NCBI RefSeq assembly: GCF_000314995.1
Contig: NZ_BAEO01000066.1
Coordinates: forward strand, 1-55,357
Direction of reading: 5' to 3'
From: Paraglaciecola arctica BSs20135
GTDB lineage: Bacteria > Pseudomonadota > Gammaproteobacteria > Enterobacterales > Alteromonadaceae
DNA length: 55,357 nucleotides
The position numbers and the translations under genes were made by a program. Under the pieces are notes generated by a model. The model searched no databases. It had not been told where the DNA came from and saw nothing but the letters and a program-made list of their open reading frames with translations. Below, piece by piece: positions 37,667 through 45,867 of the stretch (position 1 is its first letter; each line of letters opens with the position of its first letter).

Positions 37667-38494
37667 ATGAGTAAAATAGTTCCGATATTCTCTGGAGGGG
37701 GAACAAAATTGTCTGCCCACATTGGAATTTTGGATGCAATTAATACCCTTAACATTGAATTCCAACATATTGTTGGTGTTTCAGGGGGATCAATAATTTC
37801 ATCATTATATTGCACTGGCATGCCTCTTAAAGACATAAAAAAACTAGCAATAGAAACAAATTTCAGACAGTTCAGAGGATTCAGTTTAATCACCCTTTTA
37901 CTGCAAGGTGGGCTTAGTTCTGGAGACGGATTCGAAAGATGGATGGATGAAAAACTAGAGGGTAAAACGTTTAAAGATATATCCAAAGACCTACATATTT
38001 TGGCTACCGATGTAAATGGTGGCGGTCCTATTGTTTTTAACAATAAAAACTCTCCAAATTTAAAAATATCCAAAGCGGTTCGATTTTCGATGTCAATTCC
38101 CATTTTTTTTAGCTTTAAGTCATACAAAGAACACATTTTAGTCGATGGGGCGATCCTTTCAGAAGATGCCATTTTTAACGACTGGGCCGGCGACGAAACC
38201 CCAGTTATATGCTTCAGATTAAAAAGCGAACAAGTAACAGACAAAGCATTCAAAAAAAGTTGGTTACCCATAGTGCAATATGTGATGATGTTGATTAGAA
38301 CGTTTATGACGGCGATGTCTAGAGAATATGTACATGATCAGTATTGGAAAAACACTATAATCGTTAATACTGGGAAGCTTTCCCCCGTTGATTTTAATAT
38401 GTCAATTGAAGATAAAGAGGCCTTGTACGAGATTGGTTATAAAACTGCATTAGAGTTCATACCGAAGAGACTAAGTAGCTTTATTAAAGTTTAA
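37667..38494 (+). CDS. Patatin-like phospholipase
   Basis: A 275-residue lipid acyl hydrolase. The oxyanion-hole motif GGGTK is at 10-14, the nucleophile elbow GVSGGS with Ser39 at 37-42, and the catalytic Asp in LVDGAILSED (~157). It has no signal peptide, so it probably acts on the inner leaflet or in the cytoplasm. A good ribosome site (AAGGAG) precedes ATG 37667. It follows the YdcF-like gene and likely shares its transcript. Confidence 0.92.
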   Translation: MSKIVPIFSGGGTKLSAHIGILDAINTLNIEFQHIVGVSGGSIISSLYCTGMPLKDIKKLAIETNFRQFRGFSLITLLLQGGLSSGDGFERWMDEKLEGKTFKDISKDLHILATDVNGGGPIVFNNKNSPNLKISKAVRFSMSIPIFFSFKSYKEHILVDGAILSEDAIFNDWAGDETPVICFRLKSEQVTDKAFKKSWLPIVQYVMMLIRTFMTAMSREYVHDQYWKNTIIVNTGKLSPVDFNMSIEDKEALYEIGYKTALEFIPKRLSSFIKV

Positions 38495-38934
38495 AAATGT
38501 AGTGTGAATTGCAGATTCTGTATAGGGAAAACACTGACTTAAGAACTTTGACACCTAATTATTGGCATTTAATTAAAAAACAAGGCTTTTGCAGTAATTC
38601 GCGAAGCAAATCATTGTTTTCATAATTTTTATGTACATGCCAAACATTATCACAAATAATATCCAATGAGACCTAGGGATTTTTCATTAGTCGATCAAAG
38701 TATGGATCAACAACAGAACGACGGACTGTTTCAGGCGGGTTATTTTGTATCCAAAGGAATTTTTCTCAATAAAAACGCCGTAAAAAGATGAAAACTAAAC
38801 TAAAAATTTCCTTACCTTCTGCACCTTCTGCTTTATAGTAATTAGAAGTAATGATGAGTTTAATTTAATGAAGTTAATAAAAGACAATAATATACTGTGC
38901 TCTGAGTTGAAACTAATAGTGCTAAGGAATTCAT
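38495..38934. other. 440-bp intergenic region upstream of the acyltransferase operon
   Basis: It holds a probable decayed coding remnant on the minus strand (38559-38765), a short direct repeat CCTTCTGCACCTTCTGC near 38815, and then the AT-rich leader of the acyltransferase gene, with a TATACT-like box around 38890. I see no terminator or RNA gene. Confidence 0.5.
38559..38765 (-). pseudogene. Possible decayed gene fragment of unknown origin
   Basis: One minus-strand frame encodes a protein-like run that includes PPETVRRSVVDPYFDRLMKNP, one in-frame TAG (38673-38675), then VSLDIICDNVWHVHKNY and LLRELLQ, bounded by stops. The composition looks like real protein on both sides of the stop. The IICDN...H stretch is faintly like a DDE transposase C terminus, but I cannot assign a family. 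Confidence 0.3.
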
Positions 38935-39693
38935 ATGGCAATGACACTCGCTGAAAATTTTGACCTGTATTTTGAGATCGTCTTAGCCGATACCGAAGAA
39001 CTGAAACAAGAATCTTATAGAATTCGTCATACTGTTTATGCGGATGAGTTAGGCTGGGAGCCAGTGAATTCAAAAGGGATAGAAGTAGACGAATGTGATC
39101 CTTATTCATTTTCTATACTATTAAAGCATAAAAGAACCGGAGTCTTCGCGGGCACAGTCAGACTGGTTATTCCTCCAAACACTAGCCCGAACAGTAAATT
39201 ACCTTTTGAGTTACATTGTGCAGAATCAGTGCAAAAAGAAGTGATCGATCCTGATAGTTTAACCCGCGGGCGTTTTGGTGAAATTTCCAGATTATCCGTG
39301 CCTTCGAGTTTTAGACGACGTTTGGATGAAAAAAACAAACCCTTTATTCTCAATGATATTAAGGGAGAAAATGCTTTTTCAGACGAAGAAAGACGTAACT
39401 TTCCTAACATTGCAATAGGCTTATATTTGAGTGTGATTGCAATGGTCAAAATGTGTAACCATAGCCATATGTTTGTGGTGGTAGAGCCTAGATTGTGCAG
39501 AAGGCTAGAAAGACTCGGGCTTAAGTTTGAACAATGTGGTGAAGAATTAGACTATCACGGCATACGCGCGCTTTTTTTATTAAGTAGAGAAAATTTCACT
39601 AGCAACTTAAACCCCGAAGTACTAGACCTTTTTAAACTACTGGAAAAACAATTAATCCCTCAGCTAGCGCTTTATCCATACTGCGCTACGTGA
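38935..39693 (+). CDS. PEP-CTERM/exosortase system-associated acyltransferase (N-acyl amino acid synthase-like)
   Basis: A 252-residue GNAT-like acyltransferase of the family found beside exosortase systems, related to autoinducer synthases. The opening LAENFDLYFEIVLADTEELKQESYRIRHTVYADELGW, the acidic DECDPYS, RTGVFAGTVRLVIP and FGEISRLSVPSSFRRR are the family landmarks. Relatives recovered by functional metagenomics make long-chain N-acyl amino acids. AAGGAATT lies before ATG 38935. The stop overlaps or abuts the next gene (ThiF), so the three genes 38935-41649 form an operon. Product identity is inferred. Confidence 0.9.
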   Translation: MAMTLAENFDLYFEIVLADTEELKQESYRIRHTVYADELGWEPVNSKGIEVDECDPYSFSILLKHKRTGVFAGTVRLVIPPNTSPNSKLPFELHCAESVQKEVIDPDSLTRGRFGEISRLSVPSSFRRRLDEKNKPFILNDIKGENAFSDEERRNFPNIAIGLYLSVIAMVKMCNHSHMFVVVEPRLCRRLERLGLKFEQCGEELDYHGIRALFLLSRENFTSNLNPEVLDLFKLLEKQLIPQLALYPYCAT

Positions 39694-39707
39694 CTAGAGA
39701 AAAAGAT

Positions 39708-40571
39708 ATGACCACTGAAAATTTTAATTACGATAAAGCTTTTTCTCGCAACATAGGTTGGTTCACTGAAAAAGAACAAGCAACACTAAAAACCAAAAAA
39801 GTAGCTATTGCCGGATGTGGAGGAGTAGGAGGAATTCACTCACAGACCATGGCCAGACTGGGAGTTGGCAAGTTTAACCTTGCAGACTTTGATGAATTTG
39901 GAGTTGAGAATTTCAATCGCCAAGTTGGTGCGATGATGTCCACTGTTGGCAAACCCAAAATGGATGTAATGAACAAGGTTTTAGCTGATATCAATCCTGA
40001 AGTTGAACTTCAGAGTTTTCCTCAAGGTGTAAACGAAGAAAATGTCGAAGAATTTTTGACTGGAGTGGATCTATACATTGATAGCCTAGATTTTTTTGCC
40101 ATGGATGCAAGACGTAAAGTGTTCGAAATGTGCGCAAAGATGTCAATTCCAGCGGTTACCGCGGCTCCATTGGGCATGGGCACTGCATTTTTATGTTTTA
40201 TGCCTGGCCAGATGACCTTCGAAGAATATTTTGGCATGCAAGGGCATTCACAAACTGAGCAGTATTTGCGTTTTTATTTAGGATTAGCCCCAGCAAGTTT
40301 ACAAAGCCAATATCTTGTTGATCCAACTAGACTTAATTTAGAAGAAAAACGAGGTCCTTCAACCATTATTGGCTGCACCATGAGCGCCGGTGTAGCAGCG
40401 GCTTATGCCGTTAAGATATTACTGGGTCGTGGTGACTTAATCTGCGCCCCTGAAGGTATGCATTGGGACCCTTATATGAATCAAATGGAATTAACTCATA
40501 TTCCCAATGGACATCATAGCCCTGAATTTCAGGCAAGTCTGGCCGCCGCCAAACAAGCATTTAATATTTAA
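39708..40571 (+). CDS. ThiF/E1-like adenylyltransferase
   Basis: A ~287-residue E1-like enzyme that activates a carboxyl group as an adenylate. The nucleotide-binding GCGGVGG is at 36-42, with DFDEFGVENFNRQ (~60-72) carrying the Asp and Arg that contact ATP. Later parts (PAVTAAPLGMGTAFLCF, STIIGCTMSAGVAAAYAV) are typical of ThiF domains. No CxxC zinc pair or cysteine-rich tail is obvious. I start at ATG 39708 after AGAGA; a GTG at 39690 overlapping the acyltransferase stop is the alternative. It sits between an N-acyltransferase and a nitroreductase-like gene, suggesting joint small-molecule or peptide modification. Confidence 0.85.
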   Translation: MTTENFNYDKAFSRNIGWFTEKEQATLKTKKVAIAGCGGVGGIHSQTMARLGVGKFNLADFDEFGVENFNRQVGAMMSTVGKPKMDVMNKVLADINPEVELQSFPQGVNEENVEEFLTGVDLYIDSLDFFAMDARRKVFEMCAKMSIPAVTAAPLGMGTAFLCFMPGQMTFEEYFGMQGHSQTEQYLRFYLGLAPASLQSQYLVDPTRLNLEEKRGPSTIIGCTMSAGVAAAYAVKILLGRGDLICAPEGMHWDPYMNQMELTHIPNGHHSPEFQASLAAAKQAFNI

Positions 40572-40587
40572 ATAAGGTATCACCTCT

Positions 40588-41649
40588 ATGTTGCTAGACG
40601 CCCAACTTAAAGCTGCCATCATACAAGCGGCTTTGTATTCACCCTCTGCGGATAATTCGCAGCCTTGGCAGTATGTTTGGCATGACACCGGTGATTTATC
40701 TATTTGGAGTGATCCACAGCTAAGCGGTAAGGCAACTGACCAAACCTACGTACTTACAGATTTGGCTATAGGTAACGTATTGGAAGCTATAAAGCTGCAA
40801 GCAAAATCCTTAGGTATTGATACAGAGTTAAATTACTTCCCAGACGAAGATCCCATGCATGTTGCTGTCGTCAGTTTTACGTCTCAAACGAACCAAAAGT
40901 TAGAAGCAGATGATTGTGAGCTTGCTAAATACATCGCTGATAGACATACAGACAGGCGGTTCCCGTTCAGCGGAAAGCTGGATGTTAATATAGGCCGACA
41001 ATTATCGGAAAGTTTGAATGATGAAAACTGTCAACTACACACTTTCACTGATAGAAAAGAGATCAACAATTACCTCCCCCTCATAAAAAAAGCTGAATCC
41101 ATTAGGTTTAGGGCAGAATCGTTACACAGTGAGCTATTCCAAACAGTCAATTTTGAAGATCCCACACCTTCACAAGGCATGACTTTGGGTATGCTGGGCA
41201 TAGAACCTTTTGCACGACCAATTTTTCGTTACATTAGTACCTGGCGGAATATGCAAAAACTAAACAAAATTGGCGCCAGCAAGATGATTGCCATTCGTTC
41301 AGTAACCTTACCCATAAGGTTATCACCTGGCTTATGTCTGCTCACAGCATCCGGTGAGAGCAGATTAGACATGGTTAAAGCAGGTCAGCAGATGCTGCGG
41401 TTTTGGTTAGCAGCGACCAAACTTGGATTGTCTGTCCATCCCTATGCCGCTCCAGGAGTATTAACTCTAGCCAAACCTGCTTTAGACCCATTACTAACAA
41501 ACGAACTGAGCGACGTAGAAAAAGGTTTAGCCGAACAACTAGGGGCATCAGCCACAGCCATTATGTTCTTCAGAATAGGATTTAAAAAGGGCCTACCCAT
41601 ACGTAGCCAGCGTCGAAACATTGATTCAATGCTCAAAATAGTGTCGTAA
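40588..41649 (+). CDS. Nitroreductase-like FMN-binding protein
   Basis: A 353-residue protein with the nitroreductase start: LKAAIIQAALYSPSADNSQPWQYVW, where SPSADNSQPW (18-27) makes the FMN phosphate pocket. DRHTDRRFPF (~125-135) and GLSVHPYAAPGVLTL (~277-290) also fit, and the length resembles Acg/SagB-like double-domain forms. Such enzymes use FMN to reduce or oxidise small molecules; SagB-type ones oxidise azolines in RiPPs alongside a ThiF-like partner. It follows the ThiF gene by 16 bp. Direction and substrate of its reaction are unknown. Confidence 0.82.
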   Translation: MLLDAQLKAAIIQAALYSPSADNSQPWQYVWHDTGDLSIWSDPQLSGKATDQTYVLTDLAIGNVLEAIKLQAKSLGIDTELNYFPDEDPMHVAVVSFTSQTNQKLEADDCELAKYIADRHTDRRFPFSGKLDVNIGRQLSESLNDENCQLHTFTDRKEINNYLPLIKKAESIRFRAESLHSELFQTVNFEDPTPSQGMTLGMLGIEPFARPIFRYISTWRNMQKLNKIGASKMIAIRSVTLPIRLSPGLCLLTASGESRLDMVKAGQQMLRFWLAATKLGLSVHPYAAPGVLTLAKPALDPLLTNELSDVEKGLAEQLGASATAIMFFRIGFKKGLPIRSQRRNIDSMLKIVS

Positions 41650-41653
41650 TTTT

Positions 41654-41670
41654 TTACACATTGAAAATTG
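41654..41670 (+). promoter_or_regulatory. Candidate upstream activator site of the first PEP-CTERM gene
   Basis: TTACACATTGAAAATTG lies about 75-90 bp upstream of the sigma-54 promoter and resembles the sequences upstream of the other two sigma-54 promoters (TTACA followed by a TTG/AATT pattern). The match is partial and by eye. Confidence 0.2.
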
Positions 41671-41744
41671 ATGATTTTTCAGACGTCGAGTTTATTTTAT
41701 TTTTTTTGTTTATTATCAATTATTTAATACATTCTTAAATAATA

Positions 41745-41760
41745 TGGCCTTTATCTTGCT
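41745..41760 (+). promoter_or_regulatory. Sigma-54 promoter of the first PEP-CTERM gene
   Basis: TGGCCTTTATCTTGCT keeps TGGC, TTGCT and the GG-N10-GC spacing of the -24/-12 consensus. Transcription would start near 41771, about 85 bases before the start codon. Confidence 0.65.
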
Positions 41761-41855
41761 GTACATTAATCGTACAGTTTCTTTGCTGATAAGGTAGTAC
41801 AGCTGTTGTTTTAAACTGATAAATTGGACTAATCATTAAAACAAGGCGGAATGAA

Positions 41856-42641
41856 ATGAATATTAAAAAAACACTTTTATGCGGTATGGTAACAGGTCTT
41901 ATGTCGACCAGTGCAATGGCCGTGGATGTTGGCGGTGTAGTTTGGGATCCTAGTGACTTATTCGACTTCACTTCAAATTCTAATTTAATTGAAGATTTAC
42001 TGGATCCAGGTGCTGACAATATTTTCGGTACTGCTGACGACGTAGTCAATACACTCAATGGTTTTGGTAAAGTGACTGGTATAAACAATACCTTTGAAGC
42101 TACATTTTGCCCTAGTGGTTGTGAGCTAACCTATGAATTCGGTGGCTATCTAGTAAGCAGCGTTGTCGCTTCTGGCTCAGATACCCTTCTTGGTTTTACC
42201 GGTGGGTGGATCAGGTTTTATGTTGATTCAGATACTGCTTATAACGGTAACTCCAAGGCCACAGCTACAAATGGACCACTCTGGTTAGAGTTAGCGGCTC
42301 ACGAAACCTTTAGCGCAACTCACGGCATAAATACTAGCTTAAATGCAACACTGAACGATTTTGGTGGTGGTACTGATGCAGGTGAAGGCGCAGGTTTGTT
42401 AGACGTAATGGGAGGCTTGGCAATGAGTAATTTTGATACCAATACTCAAACTGACGGTGCGGACTGGGTGTTCACTTCGAGTTTCCAGCCCATTCCAAAT
42501 AATGGTGTTACCCCTGATGGGTTCGAGCTGTTTGGCACTGCCGACTTCAGAGGCAACTCTATCCCTGAGCCATCATCGCTTGCCTTACTAGGCTTAGGCA
42601 TGTTGGGTCTTGGATTCGGTGTACGTCGTAAACACAAGTAA
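41856..42641 (+). CDS. PEP-CTERM sorting-domain protein (copy 1)
   Basis: A 261-residue exported protein with a signal peptide (ends STSAMA, ~24) and a C-terminal PEP-CTERM tripartite tail at 237-261: PEPSSLALLGLGMLGLGFG plus RRKHK. Exosortase should cut there and anchor or release the protein. The body begins VGGVVWDPSDLFDFTSNS and includes DPGADNIFGTADD, a Ca-binding-like acidic loop, and a CPSGC pair. A close paralogue lies inverted at 45868-46668, about four-fifths identical by eye. Its sigma-54 promoter and its terminator are both shared with that paralogue. Function of the mature domain is unknown. Confidence 0.92.
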   Translation: MNIKKTLLCGMVTGLMSTSAMAVDVGGVVWDPSDLFDFTSNSNLIEDLLDPGADNIFGTADDVVNTLNGFGKVTGINNTFEATFCPSGCELTYEFGGYLVSSVVASGSDTLLGFTGGWIRFYVDSDTAYNGNSKATATNGPLWLELAAHETFSATHGINTSLNATLNDFGGGTDAGEGAGLLDVMGGLAMSNFDTNTQTDGADWVFTSSFQPIPNNGVTPDGFELFGTADFRGNSIPEPSSLALLGLGMLGLGFGVRRKHK

Positions 42642-42657
42642 AAATAATATCTGATTT

Positions 42658-42687
42658 AAAAATACCGGCTTAGGCCGGTATTTTTTT
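42658..42687 (+). terminator. Intrinsic terminator of PEP-CTERM copy 1
   Basis: AAAAATACCGGC, loop TTAG, GCCGGTATTTTT with further T residues. Strong. It is the exact reverse complement of the stem and loop at 45822-45849 behind copy 2. Confidence 0.9.
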
Positions 42688-42968
42688 GTTGTCATACCTG
42701 AAATCGTCAGATGGCTTTTTGAATACCCTACATTAGAATAGTAATAAACTGGTAGATTAAAAACACTTACCCTTAATTTGCATCCCTAAACTACCTGCCG
42801 ATTTGCCGTGAGTTTGATTTAAACCCACATATTATCATTACCTATTGTAATCAAACCCGCAATAACAATACATAGTGATACAATTACAATTACAGCAACA
42901 ATTTCATACTAGCCAGTGCACAAATCACTATTTTATCGCTGTTAGGCTTACTACTTAAAACTGACTCG
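42688..42968. other. Intergenic region between convergent PEP-CTERM copy 1 and the PKD-like lipoprotein gene
   Basis: Beyond the terminator I see only an inverted pair GTTTGATT (42812-42819) / AATCAAAC (42849-42856), too far apart for a simple terminator. No ORF. Confidence 0.4.
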
Positions 42969-45425
42969 TTATTGGTTTATAACACCACTAAATCCACGTT
43001 TAGCATCTGCTGAAGATAAGATGGCAACTAATACATTATTATTTTGAGAAAAACTGCCTTCAGAAAAAGCAACAATAACTCCGCTATAAATAGTATTATT
43101 TGCACTTTCAGGGCATGCTGAAAGAGTGACTGAGACATTAAAAATATTTTCCTCCCCAACTGTCACCATACCAGAACTATCACAGCCCCCTACATTACCT
43201 GTCCAACTTCCGTCTGCTGCTATTTCTACAGGCCCCCAAGTCCCAACAACCGAGTTAAGTGTAGAATCATTTGAGATATAACTGAGCCCAGTATAGGTGA
43301 GACTCTTGTCTGAGTTTGTCGAATCCTTATAGGTTATTGTTGTGGATATATCCTCCATTTTCGTGGAAGTTAGAAATGAAAGATTACTGTTTACTTCCAC
43401 TATCCCATCCGTTGCATTTGCATCCTGATACAAACCGGCGCCAATTCCAGCTATAGAAGCTGGAGGAGTATCATCATAGCTATAGTCAAAAAAGGATGGG
43501 TTAAAAGTATTGCCCGCAGCATTATATTCTACGGTATAAATACGTTCTGAAATAGTGATCAAAATACTACTTGCGCTAAGATATACACTTGGCAACAATT
43601 CCCCCGTCCGTGGTAGTGATTCGTCTTGACTCAACTTAGTATCAACACTACCAAAAACCCCCTGATTGGTATTATCAAATGCCATCCAACTCAACTCAAC
43701 ATTAGTTGATTTATCAGCAAGAGTAAGTACCCCATCGTAATTACCTGATTTGGCACATCCGCTATAATTAACACTAAAGTTGAAAATGTCGTTCCCAGCA
43801 TTACTTGCCTTACCGGCTATGCTACAACCATCTTCATCAGTAGCAATGAGATTTAAACCAGCATCAATGGTTAGTCCGTTAAATACCAGATCTTTCCATT
43901 GACCATTATAACCATTAAGATCGGTCCTTAAGGTTATTTTAGCCAAAGCAGTACTGGTCGAAAACCCTTCCGAACCCAAGCTAACGCTATAGCCCTGCAT
44001 GGACGTAACTGCGTTATCAACGTCTGTTACTAAGGTCGAATTTAAACTTGCTTGTTCAGCAGTTGTACCACTAGTTTCTACATAATTGATAACGTTAAAC
44101 CCTATGCCCTCTGCATCACTTACCACATTGTTGCTGGTAGAGAGGTGAGTATCCGCAAACATCGCAAAGGAATAGTCTCCTCCGCTACTAATTTTAGATA
44201 GATACAATTTATCTTCAATAAACACAGCTGCCCCACGCGATGTTCCTAACGAAAACTGTAAAGCTGAATCTGCAAATGGATTAGTTGGCGTTGGCGTTGG
44301 CGTCGGCGTTGGCGTCGGCGTTGGCGTCGGCGTTGGCGTCGGCGTCGGCGTTGGCGTCGGCGTTGGCGTCGGCGTTGGCGTCGGCGTCGGCGTCGGCGTT
44401 GGCGTTGGCGTTGGCGTCGGCGTCGGCGTCGGCGTTGGCGTGATAGTGATGCTAATTTCGCTAGTTGCTATTGCATCTTCATTGTCCGTTACCTCGACTT
44501 TTAGTACCAGCGTAGTATCGACATCGACATCCGGGGCAACAAAACTTACATTGGCCTTGTCAGCGTCTGACAAGCTAACTACTGGGCCAGATATAACCGA
44601 CCAAATGAAAGTAGTAATATTGCCGTCGGGATCACTAGCATTAGCACTTAGTGTTATGCTTTCTAACTCCTGAATTGTATTTAGTCCAGCAATGCTGACC
44701 AATGGAGCAACGTTCGGTAATGGTTTGATAGTGACACTAAATTCGCTTGTTGCGGTTTCACCGTCATCGTCAGTTACCTGTACTTCCAACACCATTAACG
44801 TATCGACATCGATACTTGGCGCAATAAAACTAACATCGAAATTGTCATCACCAATCAAGGTGACCGCTGGCCCCGATTTCACCGACCAAAGGACGGTCGC
44901 AATGTTGCCATCAGAATCACTGGCATTTGCAGTCAGTTCTACACTTTCGAATTCCTGAAATGTATTTTGTCCTGTGATACTGACCGACGGAGCAACGTTC
45001 GTCGATGGCGTTTGAGTCGGCGTTTTAGTGATATTGATGCTAAATTTGCTACTTGCTGTTGCACCTTCATTATCCGTTACCAGCACTTCCAAAACCAGTT
45101 GAGTATCAACATCTACTTCAGGTGCAATAAAACTGACATTGAGAGTGTCCTCTCCCGTCAATGTGATCACAGGCCCAGACATTACCGACCACTTAACAGT
45201 GGCAATAGTGCCATCAGGATCACTGGCGTTTGCAGTTAAGCTTGCGCTTTCGAATTCCTGAAATGCGTTTTGTCCTGTGATACTGACCGAAGGAGCAACA
45301 TTCGAAGTTGGTGTTGGTGTTGGCGTTGGCGTTGGCGTTGGAGTTGGAGTTGGCGTTGAACCGCCACCACCTCCACATGCCACTAAACTCAATACAGATA
45401 AGGCAATCGCACTATACTTAAACAC
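42969..45425 (-). CDS. Surface lipoprotein with PKD-like repeats and Thr-Pro linkers
   Basis: An 818-residue exported lipoprotein: MFKYSAIALSVLSLVACGGGGG has a lipobox at Cys17. A first Thr-Pro run (~24-40) is followed by three ~95-residue beta-sandwich repeats starting NVAPSVSITG, NVAPSVSITG and NVAPLVSIAG, each with the PKD/REJ-like pattern 'ASDPDG.I....WSV.SGP'. Then comes a 52-residue Thr-Pro run (~329-380) and a ~435-residue C-terminal part rich in Ser/Thr/Asp that I do not recognise, with paired cysteines. The Thr-Pro rod would hold that part away from the cell. It lies between two inverted PEP-CTERM genes. No sigma-54 site is seen upstream. Adhesion is a guess. Confidence 0.85.
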   Translation of the reverse strand: MFKYSAIALSVLSLVACGGGGGSTPTPTPTPTPTPTPTPTSNVAPSVSITGQNAFQEFESASLTANASDPDGTIATVKWSVMSGPVITLTGEDTLNVSFIAPEVDVDTQLVLEVLVTDNEGATASSKFSINITKTPTQTPSTNVAPSVSITGQNTFQEFESVELTANASDSDGNIATVLWSVKSGPAVTLIGDDNFDVSFIAPSIDVDTLMVLEVQVTDDDGETATSEFSVTIKPLPNVAPLVSIAGLNTIQELESITLSANASDPDGNITTFIWSVISGPVVSLSDADKANVSFVAPDVDVDTTLVLKVEVTDNEDAIATSEISITITPTPTPTPTPTPTPTPTPTPTPTPTPTPTPTPTPTPTPTPTPTPTPTPTPTPTNPFADSALQFSLGTSRGAAVFIEDKLYLSKISSGGDYSFAMFADTHLSTSNNVVSDAEGIGFNVINYVETSGTTAEQASLNSTLVTDVDNAVTSMQGYSVSLGSEGFSTSTALAKITLRTDLNGYNGQWKDLVFNGLTIDAGLNLIATDEDGCSIAGKASNAGNDIFNFSVNYSGCAKSGNYDGVLTLADKSTNVELSWMAFDNTNQGVFGSVDTKLSQDESLPRTGELLPSVYLSASSILITISERIYTVEYNAAGNTFNPSFFDYSYDDTPPASIAGIGAGLYQDANATDGIVEVNSNLSFLTSTKMEDISTTITYKDSTNSDKSLTYTGLSYISNDSTLNSVVGTWGPVEIAADGSWTGNVGGCDSSGMVTVGEENIFNVSVTLSACPESANNTIYSGVIVAFSEGSFSQNNNVLVAILSSADAKRGFSGVINQ
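44285..44440. repeat. Hexanucleotide tandem repeat, about 26 units
   Basis: Units of GGCGTT or GGCGTC on the plus strand (ACGCCA/ACGCCG on the coding strand) repeat about 26 times and encode Thr-Pro. Unit length is a multiple of three, so copy-number change would alter linker length without a frameshift. The third base of the Pro codon alternates irregularly between A and G. A shorter related run of about 8 units lies at 45310-45357. Confidence 0.95.
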
Positions 45426-45867
45426 AAATAAGACTCCTAATTAAAATCAATAACACAAACAACCAAAGGTAGAAAAAGTGCACTGACCAATATACTTTAT
45501 GTTCTCATCATAATAGCCTAATCATAAAAATAAATATCAACCGATTGCTAAATCTTTATTTTTATATTTTATACCGTAATTCACTAGAAAAATTCTGAGC
45601 TTAAAAATAGAAAGGTTATGTGAAGTTCACTCTGAAAATTGCAAGCTCATCTACACAACATTTCGGGGCTAATGCTCTCTGTATCAGGCTAGTTTCCAAT
45701 TGCGGGGAAACAATAACAATTAAATATGCAGTCCCTTAACCCTGCTCTTAAACCGCGTCTAAGGTCTCAGGTAATAATCAGAAAAATAAAGAAGGGTTAA
45801 ATTAACTCAAAATCCACGCAAAAAAATACCGGCCTAAGCCGGTATTTTTAAAATTCAAATATAAGTC
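45426..45867. other. 442-bp intergenic region upstream of the PKD-like lipoprotein gene
   Basis: It contains the terminator of PEP-CTERM copy 2 (45822-45849) and presumably the promoter of the lipoprotein gene. No GC-N10-CC (sigma-54, minus strand) arrangement exists in the proximal 180 bp. Nothing else is recognisable. Confidence 0.5.
45822..45849 (-). terminator. Intrinsic terminator of PEP-CTERM copy 2
   Basis: AAAAATACCGGC, loop CTAA, GCCGGTATTTTT. The minus-strand form is identical to the terminator of copy 1 read on the plus strand, so the terminator was duplicated with the gene. Confidence 0.9.

Noticed and set aside
38720-38740. GG-N10-GC arrangement upstream of the acyltransferase gene
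   Set aside because: It falls in the decayed coding remnant about 200 bp from the start codon and matches only the four core bases.
44440-45239. Plus-strand open frames opposite the PKD-like lipoprotein gene
   Set aside because: They are antisense shadows of a low-complexity repeated coding region without ribosome sites.
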